Shown: positions 24,312 through 33,767 of the stretch, in pieces
Numbering within the stretch: the stretch's first letter is position 1
Layout of the letters: every line of letters starts with the position of its first letter
NCBI RefSeq assembly: GCF_044772865.1
Contig: NZ_CP173030.1
Coordinates: 1 to 53,157 of the forward strand
DNA length: 53,157 nucleotides
From: Algirhabdus cladophorae
GTDB taxonomy: Bacteria > Pseudomonadota > Alphaproteobacteria > Rhodobacterales > Rhodobacteraceae
Reading direction: 5' to 3'
Notes under the pieces: generated by a model
Seen by the model: the letters and a program-made list of their open reading frames with translations, nothing else
Database searches by the model: none
Told to the model about the DNA's origin: nothing
Position numbers and translations under genes: made by a program

Positions 24312-27300
24312 TCATTCCGCTGCAATCCCTTCCAAACGATCTTCCAAAGCGTCCGCGGCATCCTGCAGCGCGTCCAATGTCTCCGCATCGGGCTGCCAAT
24401 AGTTGCGATCACTGGCTTCCAACAGCCGGTTCGCCATCCGCATCGAGGCCTGCGGGTTCAACGCGGCCAAACGCTCGCGCATGTCTTCATCCAACACAAA
24501 TGTCTCAGACAGGCGCTGATAAACCCATGGCTCCACTTGCCCTGTGGTGGCCGACCAGCCCATGGTGTTTGTCACTTGCGCCTCGATATTACGCACACCT
24601 TCCTGGCCATGCTCCAACATCGCTTCAAACCATTTTGGGTTCAGCGATCTCGACCGCGTCTCCAACGCCACTTGATCCTTCAATGTGCGCACTTGCGCAG
24701 ATCCGCGTGTTTGGTCACCGATAAACACCTTGGTTTCGACCCCGCCATTGGCGCGTTTCACAGCGCGGGCAATACCGCCGAGTGTATCAAAGTAATGATC
24801 GACTGTGGTCACACCCAACTCGACACTCTCAAGGTTCTGATAGGCCAAGTCGACCTCTTTCAAAGTCGCCTGCAGCAAGTCCGCCTTGGCCGAAGATTTA
24901 CCGTTCATCCCGTAGGCAAACCCTTTACGGGCCTGATAGGCATCGGCCAATTCGTCCTCGTCTCCAAAGGCTGAACTGTCGACCATGACGTTGACGTTCG
25001 ATCCATAAGCGCCTTCGGCGTTCGAGAACACGCGCAGCGCGGCTTCTTCCATGTCAACGCCGGTTTCAGCCGCATAAGACAGCGCATGGGCGCGGATGTA
25101 ATTCATGTCTGCAGGCTCGTCGGCCACGGCGCATTTGTAGGCGGCTTCTGCCAACATTTGGGTCTGCAACGGCAGCAAATCGCGGAAAATTCCCGAAAGG
25201 GTCATCACCACATCAATGCGCGGGCGACCCAATTCGGCCAGTGGCACCAAATCGGCACCGGACAGACGCCCATAGTCATCAAAACGTGGTTTTGCACCCA
25301 TCAAAGCCAGCGCTTGGGCAATAGGCCCGCCATCGGACTTAATGTTGTCGCTGCCCCACAGGACCAAAGCGACTGTGCGCGGCATCACCTCTTGGCTGTC
25401 TAGCAACACTTGCGCCAATTTCGCGCCGTCTTGCATCGCAAAGGCCGTGGGCATGCGGAAAGGATCAAAGGCATGGATGTTCCGACCCGCTGGCAACACA
25501 TCTGCAGACCGGATCAGGTCACCACCGGCCACAGGTTCTACAAAATGTCCGCCCAAGGCGCGCATCAAACCGGTTAACTCGTGATCACCTGCCAGCAAAG
25601 CATCGACCTTTTCCAAAGCCTCAGGCGATTGATCAGCCATCAACGCCAGATAATCGGCCCGTGCCGTATCAGACAAAGGACGCCCCATCACATGGAGGCC
25701 CTCGGGGATCAGCGCGTCTTCGGTTTCTAGCAATTTAACCCAAAGCTGATCCACAGAGTGACCCGCCATATCCACGGCCGCAGCTTGATCGAGGATCAGG
25801 GCCTCCAACTCGGTCCGCTCGCTCGCATCAGGGCGCAGTGCACGGTAGCGGCCAAGGCTGTCTTTTAGCTCGGACAGACCTTTATAAAGCCCACTTTGCG
25901 ATAAAGGCGGTGTGATATGGGTCACGGTCACAGCATTGGCGCGACGTTTTGCCAACGACGCCTCGGACGGGTTATTGCTGGCATAAAGATAGACGTTGGG
26001 CACATCGCCCATCAGCCGATCGGGCCAGTCCTTCTCGCCCAATCCTGTTTGACGACCGGGCATAAATTCCAGCGCGCCGTGCATGCCAAAATGCAGCAAA
26101 ACGTCGGCCTTGAGTGTGTTTTTCATCCACAGATAGAAAGTGGTAAAGGCATGCGTAGGCGCAAAGCCCTTTTCAAACAGCAACCGCATCGGGTCGCCTT
26201 CATAACCAAAGGTAGGCTGCACGCCGACGGTCACGTTACCAAATTGCGCGCCTAAAACAAACACGCCGCGCCCGTCTGCCATAATGCGACCGGGGGCAGG
26301 GCCCCAAACGCTTTCGATCTCGGACAACCAAGGGGTATTGGCGACGATGTCCTCTGCACTGACATGGGCCATGACGTTGGCTTCTTGGCCAAACTGGGCC
26401 GCATTGCCTTGCATGATCGCCTTGCGCAAATCCTCGACCGAGGCAGGCACGTCCACATCATAGCCTTCAGTTTTCAGGCGAGTTAGGGTCGAAAAGAGGC
26501 TCTCGAACACGCTTAAATACGCCGCCGTGCCAATGGCACCTGCATTGGGTGGAAAGCCATAAAGAACGATACCAACTTTGCGATCTGCCACAGTGGATCG
26601 ACGCAAATTGGCCAAATTCGCGGTTTTGGTGACCAGCTTTTCGATCCGCTCGGGGCAGGGGGCCATGGCTTTGATCTGGCTGGTGTTTTGGCAGTTCAAC
26701 GCACAGCCAGTGCAGCCTTCCAAGCCATGACGACCCGCAAAGACTGTTGGGTTCGTCGCACCATCAATCTCGGGCAATGCGATCAGCATTGTGGTCTCAA
26801 CAGGGCCAAGACCCTGACCACTGACACCCCATTGACCAAGGGTTTGGAATTCCAACGGATGGGCTGCCACATAGGGCACATCCAGATTGCGCAACACCTC
26901 AACAGCCCCGTCACTATCATTGTAAGCGGGCCCACCGACCAGTGAAAATCCAGTGAGCGAGACCAGCGCGTCAACACCGCCAAAATATTGTTCAATGGCA
27001 GGACGACCGTCCAAACCACCGGCAAAACCGGCGATAACGCGGATGCCACGGGCCTCAAACGCGCGGATCACATGGTTATAATGGGCCACGTCATCGGACA
27101 GGATATAGCTGCGCAACATCAAGATACCGACTGTTGTGGTCGCGTCTGATTTTGGCAGGTCAGCCAGATCGGTAGTGATGTGATGATCCGGTAAATCAGG
27201 GTGATATAGACCCACTTCTGGGTAAACGATCGGCGCTGCGGCCTCGACGGCGTTCCATGCAGGGTTTGTCGAATAGCGCGCCACCAAAAAGCGGATCATC

Positions 27301-27884
27301 TGTTCGACGTTGTCGTCCGAGCCACCCAGCCAGTATTCCATGGTCAGGAAATAGGCGCGCAAATCCTGCGCCTTGCCGGGGATATACTTCAAAATCTTTG
27401 GCAGACGGCGCAGCATTTTCATCTGGCTTTCGCCGGATTTGGCTTTCTTCGTGTCTGGTTTCAGCTTTTTGAGGTATTTCATCGCCCCCGAAGTAGGCTT
27501 GCTGAGGTCCACGTCGCCCATTTTGGTCAAACGGGTGATTGCACCATCGGCAATGACGTTGACCATAGCATCGCAATGATCACGACGGGCGCGCAACGCA
27601 GGTTCAATCGCTTGTACGTGTTCCTCAAGGAACAAAATGTTGGTCACAACAATATCTGCATGGGCGATGGCGTCTTTCGCCTCGTCCAACGTGCCGGGGG
27701 TTTCGGCCCATTCGGCGGCGGCATGCACGGACACATGAAGCCCCGGAAAATCATCCAGCAAACGCGGCAAAACGCGATGCGCCGGACCCGCCGCATGGCT
27801 GTCCAGCGTGATGATCGCCACGCGATATCCTATATGATCGCTGCTATCGCGCAAAATGGGCCTTTGCTTCGTACAGCGTATCAA
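24312..27884 (-). CDS. bchH: Magnesium chelatase subunit H
   Basis: BchH is the large porphyrin-binding subunit of Mg-chelatase. The chain of up to 1190 residues contains CobN-like blocks such as LLHFGMHGALEFMPGRQTGL, VPNVYLYASNNPSEASLAKR and, near the C-terminus, NTMGWSATTGQVEPWVYQRL. ATG 27884 lies inside bchB, which ends at 27844. A TTG at 27854 would give a start closer to the conserved GYRVAIITLDSHAAGPAHR. Which is used is open; both overlap bchB. The gene sits in the bchF-N-B-H-L-M run. Confidence 0.98.
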   Translation of the reverse strand: MIRCTKQRPILRDSSDHIGYRVAIITLDSHAAGPAHRVLPRLLDDFPGLHVSVHAAAEWAETPGTLDEAKDAIAHADIVVTNILFLEEHVQAIEPALRARRDHCDAMVNVIADGAITRLTKMGDVDLSKPTSGAMKYLKKLKPDTKKAKSGESQMKMLRRLPKILKYIPGKAQDLRAYFLTMEYWLGGSDDNVEQMIRFLVARYSTNPAWNAVEAAAPIVYPEVGLYHPDLPDHHITTDLADLPKSDATTTVGILMLRSYILSDDVAHYNHVIRAFEARGIRVIAGFAGGLDGRPAIEQYFGGVDALVSLTGFSLVGGPAYNDSDGAVEVLRNLDVPYVAAHPLEFQTLGQWGVSGQGLGPVETTMLIALPEIDGATNPTVFAGRHGLEGCTGCALNCQNTSQIKAMAPCPERIEKLVTKTANLANLRRSTVADRKVGIVLYGFPPNAGAIGTAAYLSVFESLFSTLTRLKTEGYDVDVPASVEDLRKAIMQGNAAQFGQEANVMAHVSAEDIVANTPWLSEIESVWGPAPGRIMADGRGVFVLGAQFGNVTVGVQPTFGYEGDPMRLLFEKGFAPTHAFTTFYLWMKNTLKADVLLHFGMHGALEFMPGRQTGLGEKDWPDRLMGDVPNVYLYASNNPSEASLAKRRANAVTVTHITPPLSQSGLYKGLSELKDSLGRYRALRPDASERTELEALILDQAAAVDMAGHSVDQLWVKLLETEDALIPEGLHVMGRPLSDTARADYLALMADQSPEALEKVDALLAGDHELTGLMRALGGHFVEPVAGGDLIRSADVLPAGRNIHAFDPFRMPTAFAMQDGAKLAQVLLDSQEVMPRTVALVLWGSDNIKSDGGPIAQALALMGAKPRFDDYGRLSGADLVPLAELGRPRIDVVMTLSGIFRDLLPLQTQMLAEAAYKCAVADEPADMNYIRAHALSYAAETGVDMEEAALRVFSNAEGAYGSNVNVMVDSSAFGDEDELADAYQARKGFAYGMNGKSSAKADLLQATLKEVDLAYQNLESVELGVTTVDHYFDTLGGIARAVKRANGGVETKVFIGDQTRGSAQVRTLKDQVALETRSRSLNPKWFEAMLEHGQEGVRNIEAQVTNTMGWSATTGQVEPWVYQRLSETFVLDEDMRERLAALNPQASMRMANRLLEASDRNYWQPDAETLDALQDAADALEDRLEGIAAE

Positions 27885-29367
27885 CGCTTATTTGGTTCAC
27901 ACCCTTTTCAGTGGCGAATTTTTCGGTGTTGCGGCGGGCCTTGCCGCGCACAAAGAACGGGATTTTCTTCAATTCACGCTCGGCATCGTCCAGCCAGATG
28001 ACGTTTCCATCATCCAAAGGTGCAGGCGTGTTTTCGACAACCAATTCGGGCTTGGGCGAATGACCACCGTGGTGGCTAGGCCCTGCGGCGTCGTGGAATT
28101 CGAAATCATCGCGGAACATATGCAAAAGATGCTCTTCCAGACCCATGACCAGTGGATGGATCCATGTATCAAAGATCACATTCGCGCCTTCAAAGCCCAC
28201 TTGTGGCGAATAGCGCGCAGGGAAATCCTGAACATGAACAGGAGCCGAGATCACAGCGCAAGGAATGCCCAAACGTTTGCCGATATGACGTTCCATCTGG
28301 GTGCCGAGGATCATTTCGGGCTGAATTTCTTCGATGGCTTGCTCGACCTCGAGGTAATCATCGGTGATCAGAGCGGAGACACCGATTTCCTTGCCTAACG
28401 CGCGAATATCGCGGGCAAATTCGCGGTTGAAACAGCCCAGCCCGGCCACTTCAAAACCCATTTCTTCGCGGGCGATGCGCACGGCGGCTTTGACGTGAGT
28501 ACCGTCACCAAAGATAAAGACGCGTTTGCCTGTCAGATAAGTACTGTCAACGGACCGTGACCACCACGGCATGCGCAACCGGCTTTCATCGGCTTTCAGA
28601 TCGCGACCGATGATTTGGCCGACTTCAGCCACAAAATCACGGGTCGCACCAACGCCGATGGGCACGATTTTGGTGTAGGGTTGCTTGTGCTCGCGCTCGA
28701 ACCAACGGGCTGCGGCCTCGCCTGTTTCGGGGTATAGCAGCACGTTAAAGTGAGCAGCCCCCATACGCGCGATGTCGCTGGGTGAAGCTGTCATTGGGGC
28801 CACGACATTCACGTCGATGCCAAGGTCAGACAACATGCCTGTCAGTTCTTCGATATCGTCGCGGTGGCGGAAGCCGAGGGCGGTTGGCCCAAGGATATTG
28901 CACGATACACGTTTGGTGCGCTCTGCCGGTTTGGCCAGAGCCTTACAGATTTGATAGAACGTCTCGTCCGCGCCAAAGTTTTCCTTGCGGCTGTAGCTGG
29001 GCAATTCCAACGGGATGATCGGGATCGGCATGCCCATGGTTTCGGCAAGGCCTGCGGGATCATCTTGGATCAGTTCCGCGGTGCAAGACGAGCCTACGAT
29101 CATCGCTTCGGGTTCAAAACGGTCATAGGCATCTTGGCAGGTCGACTTGAAGAGCAGCGCAGTGTCCGAGCCTAAATCGCGGGCTTGGAATGTTGTATAG
29201 GTCACCGGCGGGCGATGGTTGCGACGTTCGATCATGGTGAACAGCAAATCGGCGTATGTGTCACCTTGCGGGGCGTGCAAAACAAAGTGCAAGCCGGTCA
29301 TGCCAGTGGCGACGCGCATGGCGCCCACATGGGGTGGGCCTTCATATGTCCAGACGGTCAGTTTCAT
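27844..29367 (-). CDS. bchB: Light-independent protochlorophyllide reductase subunit B
   Basis: BchB pairs with BchN to form the nitrogenase-like catalytic component that reduces ring D of protochlorophyllide. The 507-residue protein starts MKLTVWTYEGPPHVGAMRVA and keeps Asp36 (HAPQGDTYADL), the unusual fourth ligand of the 4Fe-4S cluster, and SSCTAELIQDDP. The start overlaps the bchN stop by 4 nt and the end overlaps bchH by 11-41 nt. Confidence 0.98.
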   Translation of the reverse strand: MKLTVWTYEGPPHVGAMRVATGMTGLHFVLHAPQGDTYADLLFTMIERRNHRPPVTYTTFQARDLGSDTALLFKSTCQDAYDRFEPEAMIVGSSCTAELIQDDPAGLAETMGMPIPIIPLELPSYSRKENFGADETFYQICKALAKPAERTKRVSCNILGPTALGFRHRDDIEELTGMLSDLGIDVNVVAPMTASPSDIARMGAAHFNVLLYPETGEAAARWFEREHKQPYTKIVPIGVGATRDFVAEVGQIIGRDLKADESRLRMPWWSRSVDSTYLTGKRVFIFGDGTHVKAAVRIAREEMGFEVAGLGCFNREFARDIRALGKEIGVSALITDDYLEVEQAIEEIQPEMILGTQMERHIGKRLGIPCAVISAPVHVQDFPARYSPQVGFEGANVIFDTWIHPLVMGLEEHLLHMFRDDFEFHDAAGPSHHGGHSPKPELVVENTPAPLDDGNVIWLDDAERELKKIPFFVRGKARRNTEKFATEKGVNQISVDTLYEAKAHFAR

Positions 29368-30638
29368 AGGGACAACACCCCTTTGCGGCGCACAGGGCGG
29401 CTAAAGAGACCGGCCAGATCGCCGGCCTGTTCGTAGAAATGCACAGGGGTGAAGACCAATTCGATGGCCCATTTCGTGGACAGGCCTTCGGCCTCTAGAG
29501 GGTTGGCAAGTCCTAGACCGCAGACGGTCAGATCAGGACGGGCGGCACGGCAACGGTCCAATTGCAGGTCCACGTCTTGGCCTTCGGAAATAACCGGGCC
29601 TTCTGCCAAAAGGTCCAGATCGGGGCCAACCAAATCTTTGTGTATATATGGTGCGCCCACTTCGATGGCCTCCATCCCACATTCGCGGGTCAGGAAGCGG
29701 GCCAGAGGAATTTCCAACTGGCTGTCGGGGAAGAAGAAGATCGATTTGCCGTTCAGATCAGCCGCAGCGGCAGCAATTGCCTTGCGCGCACGGGCGCGTG
29801 GGGCGGCAGTGACACGCTCGAATGTCTCTTGATCGACGCCAAACTCAGCGGCGACAGCGGCTAGCCATGCAGTGGTGCCTTCATCGCCAAAGGGGAAGGG
29901 GGCCGGAATGTGACGGGCGCCGCGACGCTCAAGCGCTGCATGAGTGTCGCCAAGGAACGGCTGGGTCAGGGCAAAGACAGTGTTTTCGCCAACAGCCAAC
30001 TCGTCGTCGGCCCGGTGGGCGGGCAAAACGCGGATTGGGCCGATGCCCATGTCGCCCAGCAATTGTAACGCTTGGTCCTCGACCACATCGGGCAAGGCGC
30101 CAACCAGCAGCAACTCGCGGGCATCTGTTTCAGGCAATACCGGCACCATGGAGGCAAGGCACGCGTCCTCGCCTTGGGTAAATGTGGTTTCGATTCCCGA
30201 TCCGGAATAATTCAGCACGCGGACTTTTGGGGCGTATTGCACAGTCATACGCTCGGCCGCGCGGGCCAAATCCAGCTTAATCACCTCGGAAGGGCAGGAT
30301 CCCACCAAGAAAAGTTGTCGAATGTCAGGTCTACGTGACAGAAGGCGGGCCACTTCGCGGTCCAACTCCTCATGGGCGTCCGCCAGACCGGCCAAATCCT
30401 TCTCTTCGAGAATCGCTGTGCCAAAACGTGGTTCGGCAAAAATCATGACACCCGCCGCACTTTGCAGCAAATGGGCACAAGTCCGGCTGCCCACCACCAA
30501 AAAGAATGCATCCTGCATCTTGCGGTGCAGCCAGATGATCCCTGTGAGGCCACAAAAAACCTCGCGCTGACCACGTTCCTTTAGAACCGGTGTGTCGCGG
30601 CACCCGCGGGCGGGTTGAATGGGTGTTTGATCGGTCAT
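29364..30638 (-). CDS. bchN: Light-independent protochlorophyllide reductase subunit N
   Basis: BchN is the partner of BchB and supplies three cysteines of the shared 4Fe-4S cluster. ATG 30638 gives 424 residues and overlaps the bchF stop by 4 nt; the frame is open further to 30824, but that part covers bchF. The ligand cysteines are C29 (VFCGLTG), C54 (GSRTCAHL) and C115 (LVGSCPSEV), three residues later than in Rhodobacter capsulatus numbering. Confidence 0.97.
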   Translation of the reverse strand: MTDQTPIQPARGCRDTPVLKERGQREVFCGLTGIIWLHRKMQDAFFLVVGSRTCAHLLQSAAGVMIFAEPRFGTAILEEKDLAGLADAHEELDREVARLLSRRPDIRQLFLVGSCPSEVIKLDLARAAERMTVQYAPKVRVLNYSGSGIETTFTQGEDACLASMVPVLPETDARELLLVGALPDVVEDQALQLLGDMGIGPIRVLPAHRADDELAVGENTVFALTQPFLGDTHAALERRGARHIPAPFPFGDEGTTAWLAAVAAEFGVDQETFERVTAAPRARARKAIAAAAADLNGKSIFFFPDSQLEIPLARFLTRECGMEAIEVGAPYIHKDLVGPDLDLLAEGPVISEGQDVDLQLDRCRAARPDLTVCGLGLANPLEAEGLSTKWAIELVFTPVHFYEQAGDLAGLFSRPVRRKGVLSL

Positions 30639-31120
30639 GCGGGGACCCCTTGCAGACGGGCCATGCGCAGTTTCCACAGGAACTGACCAGCGTTGATTAC
30701 ATAGGCGGCATAAGCTGCCAAAGCGAGGAGCATCAGCTGGACCGGACCCAAGGATCCAGTGAGCAAAGCCCATATATATAAGGTATGCAGAGCGATCACA
30801 GCAAAGCTGAACACGTCTTCCCAAAAGAACGCAGGGGCAAAAAGGTACTGCCCAAACACAACCTTTTCCCAGATCGCGCCAGTGATCATTATGAGGTACA
30901 AAAATCCGGTTTTGATCAGGATTGATACCGTGGCGATTTCATAGCCTGCGCCTGTGAAAAGATAGCGCAAAACCAGCCCTAGCGAGACCACGAAAACCAG
31001 AAATTGCAACGGCGCCAAAACCCCTTGGACAGTGGTCCAAATCGTAGTGTCGCGACGAACGCGTTCCTCGGGCGTATAGAGAAAAACGGCCCTTGGCTGG
31101 GGGTGATGTGACGTATTCAA
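30635..31120 (-). CDS. bchF: 3-vinyl bacteriochlorophyllide hydratase
   Basis: BchF hydrates the 3-vinyl group, leading to the 3-acetyl group of bacteriochlorophyll a after BchC. The 161-residue membrane protein has about four hydrophobic helices and the typical TPEERVRRDTTIWTTVQG start and EKVVFGQYLFAPAFFWEDVF segment. It is the first gene of the 15.4-kb minus-strand superoperon ending at hemA. The 317-nt gap to divergent ppaA contains two PpsR-type sites. Confidence 0.96.
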   Translation of the reverse strand: MNTSHHPQPRAVFLYTPEERVRRDTTIWTTVQGVLAPLQFLVFVVSLGLVLRYLFTGAGYEIATVSILIKTGFLYLIMITGAIWEKVVFGQYLFAPAFFWEDVFSFAVIALHTLYIWALLTGSLGPVQLMLLALAAYAAYVINAGQFLWKLRMARLQGVPA

Positions 31121-31173
31121 AACCTGCTCCCTGACGAACGGTATACAAAGAAACTGACTTGGATTCCCAAAAG

Positions 31174-31191
31174 TGTCAATTAAAACTTACA
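31174..31191. promoter_or_regulatory. PpsR/CrtJ-type operator upstream of bchF
   Basis: An exact TGT-N12-ACA (TGTCAATTAAAACTTACA) 54 nt before the bchF start. Confidence 0.75.
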
Positions 31192-31319
31192 CTCTTTAGG
31201 TTGACACTTGGGCTAAAAATGAATTGGCCAGATGCGCCCTGTTATGGGTCAAATGCTCCGTATTTCATGGAGAAGTGGGGGCTGATGTGTATAGGTTTGC
31301 CCCTATGTGGTGGGACAAC

Positions 31320-31337
31320 TGTCAATTCACTTTGACA
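31320..31337. promoter_or_regulatory. PpsR/CrtJ-type operator upstream of ppaA
   Basis: An exact TGT-N12-ACA (TGTCAATTCACTTTGACA) 100 nt before the ppaA start. Confidence 0.75.
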
Positions 31338-31437
31338 TATAGGGGCGGACCTGAGACACTCTACCCAGTGTATGGTGTTGGTCGTGTCAATTTAGACCTG
31401 CCAGGCCCCGCACGCCGCTTTAAATGGAACTGTACCA

Positions 31438-32238
31438 ATGACGGACGGACCTAAAACAGCGCGCTCTCCTGCCTTCGGGTTTGATCCGCAAAAAGTAGAT
31501 GCACTTGCCACTGGCGTGCTATCTATTGTTGCCTCTCAAAAGACGGCCAACATGGCGGCTCCCTCGCAGGAGCTGGTGGATATGCTGTGCACTGCGGTAA
31601 AAGAATTTGATCCGGATGCGCAGCAACGCGCCCTCGATCACATGTTGTCAGCAGGTGTGACCCCTGCGGCGATGATCGACGACTATATCCCGTTGGCGGC
31701 CCATCAGTTGGGCACAGAATGGTGTGAGGACAGCGTCAGCTTTGCAGATGTCACCATTGGCACGGCCCGCCTTCAGGCCATGCTGCGTGAACTGTCGAAT
31801 GATTTCTATGCAGATCTGGCGGCGGACCCAACTGCGCCAAATGTGCTGTTGGTTGTGCTCAGCGATGAATACCACACGCTGGGGGCTATGGTGGCCTCGA
31901 ACCAATTGCGCCGGCAGGGTGTTTCGGTTCGCTTGAAACTCGGGCAGAGCAAGCACGACGTTGCCCAAGAATTGCGCGAACGCGACTATGATTTGTTCAT
32001 GATTTCCGCATCTTGCGGAGAAAACCTTGAATTGGTCCGGGATATCGTAAAAACTGCAAGACAAGCGATGAATAACGCAGCGCCCATTGCTTTGGGTGGC
32101 TCGATTGTTCAACTCAAAGCAAACCTTAGGGCACTGACGGGGGCCGACGTTGTTACGACCGATACTAAAGAAGCCTTGCGACTATGCGCACTGAAAGTCC
32201 AAACGCGCGGCGGCGCATCCCTCCAGAGCAGCAGGTAA
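31438..32238 (+). CDS. ppaA: PpaA/AerR-type cobalamin-binding photosynthesis regulator
   Basis: PpaA/AerR proteins bind cobalamin and antagonise or modify PpsR/CrtJ. The 266-residue protein has a B12-binding helical domain (about 60-130) followed by a B12 Rossmann domain with LLVVLSDEYHTLGAMVASNQ (E-x-H-x-x-G, where the His is the likely cobalt ligand) and the late IALGGSIVQL. It diverges from bchF and is followed by ppsR 44 nt later, the conserved regulator pair. The translated frame starts at ATG 31438. Confidence 0.92.
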   Translation: MTDGPKTARSPAFGFDPQKVDALATGVLSIVASQKTANMAAPSQELVDMLCTAVKEFDPDAQQRALDHMLSAGVTPAAMIDDYIPLAAHQLGTEWCEDSVSFADVTIGTARLQAMLRELSNDFYADLAADPTAPNVLLVVLSDEYHTLGAMVASNQLRRQGVSVRLKLGQSKHDVAQELRERDYDLFMISASCGENLELVRDIVKTARQAMNNAAPIALGGSIVQLKANLRALTGADVVTTDTKEALRLCALKVQTRGGASLQSSR

Positions 32239-32282
32239 ATACCCATGCGGACCAGTCACCATCAAAGCTGGCAGGGTCAGGC

Positions 32283-33698
32283 ATGAGTTCGCGCGGGACA
32301 CGGTACTGGAACAGTGGCGCGATCCCTTTGATTGCGCCGGACGTTTTGGGAAACATTATCTCGTCGGCGTCCGATCTGGCGGTTGTCATCACTGACGAGG
32401 GCCAAATCCTTTCGGTGCTGATCAATCCTGATCACCGGTCTTTTGGGCGGCTGGAACATTGGGAAGGCGGCAATGTTCGCGACTTCCTGACGATTGAAAG
32501 TGTCGAAAAACTGGATCGCCGTCTTGAGGCGTTTCACGCAAGTCAACCCACTGGCCCATCCATCGAATTGAACCACACCGATAACAGCATCGAATTCCCT
32601 ATTCGCTATACCTTCCACCGAATCGGACCGGATGGTGCTGTTTTGATGTTAGGTCGGGATTTGCGTCCAATCGCAGAAATGCAGCAGCAATTGGTCAAGG
32701 CTCAAGCCGCACTTGAGCGCGATTACGAGATGCAGCGCGAGTTTGACACGCGGTTCCGCGTTTTGATGGAAACCACATCAGAGCCGATCATTTTTGTCGC
32801 AATGTCCAGCGGTCGGATCACAGACATTAACAAAGCTGCTGCAAATTTGCTGGGTGGCACCCGTGGCGATCTTGTCGGATCTGCGATTGCGCAGGAATTT
32901 GATGGACGTCGCCGGGGCGAGTTCATGGAAAGCCTGACCAACATCGCTGTGTCTGACACAAAAATCCCGCTGCAATTGCAGGCGCGGCGGTCCAAGCGCC
33001 AATTAAAAGTCCTTCCAACCGCCTTCAGGGCAGCGGGCGAGCGGCTACTTTTGTGCCGTCTGGATCTAGCCGAAGAAGGCGCCGTGGTTGCTGATGAGAT
33101 GTCGATGCATCTGTTGGGGTTCTATGAACACGGTGCGGATGCGATTGTCTTTACCAATGCAAGCGGCACAATTCTGTCGGCCAATGACAGTTTCCTCAAT
33201 ATGCTGGACGCCGCCAACGTGGCCTCGGTCAAGGGTAAGCCCTTGGGCGATTTTCTGGCGCGCGGTGCCGTAGATAGCAAGGTGTTGATAGAAAACGCCA
33301 GCCGTACAGGTCAGATGCGCATGTACGCGACCAAGTTGATTGGCACCTATGACAGCCAAACCTCTGTAGAGATTTCTGCGACTTATCTCGAAGACCAAGC
33401 CCATCCCGCCTTTGCCTTTTCCATTCGCGATGCCAGCCGTGTTGAGGCCGTGCGCGTTCCGGGCGTCGGCGTGAGTGATGATGCTGTAAGGTCAGTGATG
33501 GAGTTGGTGGGCAGCGCTGCATTAAAGGATATCGTCGCCGAAACCACAGATGTCGTCGAAAAGATGTGCATCGAGACTGCTGTAGAATTGACCAGCAACA
33601 ATCGCGTTGCAGCGGCCGAGATGTTGGGGCTGTCACGGCAATCGCTTTATGTGAAATTGCGTAAATACGGACTTTTGGTGAAAGACCCAGACGCCTAA
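32283..33698 (+). CDS. ppsR: PpsR/CrtJ, redox-responsive repressor of photosynthesis genes
   Basis: PpsR represses bch, crt and often puc genes under oxygen by binding TGT-N12-ACA pairs. ATG 32283 gives 471 residues with the family N-terminus MSSRGTRYWNSGAIPLIAP; the longer frame to 32184 overlaps ppaA. It has an N-terminal domain and two PAS domains (about 35-125, 155-260, 272-385) and a Fis-type HTH at the end (NNRVAAAEMLGLSRQSLYVK). It has exactly two cysteines, C258 and C429, matching the redox pair known in Rhodobacter. Many of its targets are in this window. Confidence 0.97.
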   Translation: MSSRGTRYWNSGAIPLIAPDVLGNIISSASDLAVVITDEGQILSVLINPDHRSFGRLEHWEGGNVRDFLTIESVEKLDRRLEAFHASQPTGPSIELNHTDNSIEFPIRYTFHRIGPDGAVLMLGRDLRPIAEMQQQLVKAQAALERDYEMQREFDTRFRVLMETTSEPIIFVAMSSGRITDINKAAANLLGGTRGDLVGSAIAQEFDGRRRGEFMESLTNIAVSDTKIPLQLQARRSKRQLKVLPTAFRAAGERLLLCRLDLAEEGAVVADEMSMHLLGFYEHGADAIVFTNASGTILSANDSFLNMLDAANVASVKGKPLGDFLARGAVDSKVLIENASRTGQMRMYATKLIGTYDSQTSVEISATYLEDQAHPAFAFSIRDASRVEAVRVPGVGVSDDAVRSVMELVGSAALKDIVAETTDVVEKMCIETAVELTSNNRVAAAEMLGLSRQSLYVKLRKYGLLVKDPDA

Positions 33699-33710
33699 GT
33701 CAAACGGGCA

Positions 33711-33731
33711 GTGTAAACCGGTAGTTTACAC
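33711..33731. promoter_or_regulatory. Inverted repeat after ppsR (variant PpsR-type site, 13-nt spacing)
   Basis: Perfect 8-bp arms GTGTAAAC and GTTTACAC around CGGTA form TGT-N13-ACA, one base longer than the consensus. It lies 12 nt after the ppsR stop and 36 nt before bchG, next to an exact site at 33748. It may be a second operator of a bchG promoter. Confidence 0.5.
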
Positions 33732-33747
33732 TTGCTGAATCGCTTTA

Positions 33748-33765
33748 TGTCAATGTAACCTGACA
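33748..33765. promoter_or_regulatory. PpsR/CrtJ-type operator upstream of bchG
   Basis: An exact TGT-N12-ACA (TGTCAATGTAACCTGACA) ends 2 nt before the bchG ATG. Confidence 0.7.
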
Positions 33766-33767
33766 GT

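Larger units (their letters stand above)
31121..31437. promoter_or_regulatory. Divergent bchF / ppaA regulatory region
   Basis: This 317-nt noncoding gap holds two exact TGT-N12-ACA sites (31174, 31320) and further half-sites (TTACACT at 31188, TTGACAC at 31200, GTGTCAATT at 31385). No small ORF is convincing. It should control the bchF superoperon and the ppaA-ppsR pair. Confidence 0.8.

Noticed and set aside
23213..24724. A 503-codon plus-strand open frame opposite bchL and the bchH end
   Set aside because: It is antisense to two well-defined genes and their gap and has no family features.
30639..30824. Extended N-terminus of BchN
   Set aside because: The extra 62 codons lie within bchF in another frame and match no BchN feature. 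ATG 30638 overlaps the bchF stop as ATGA.
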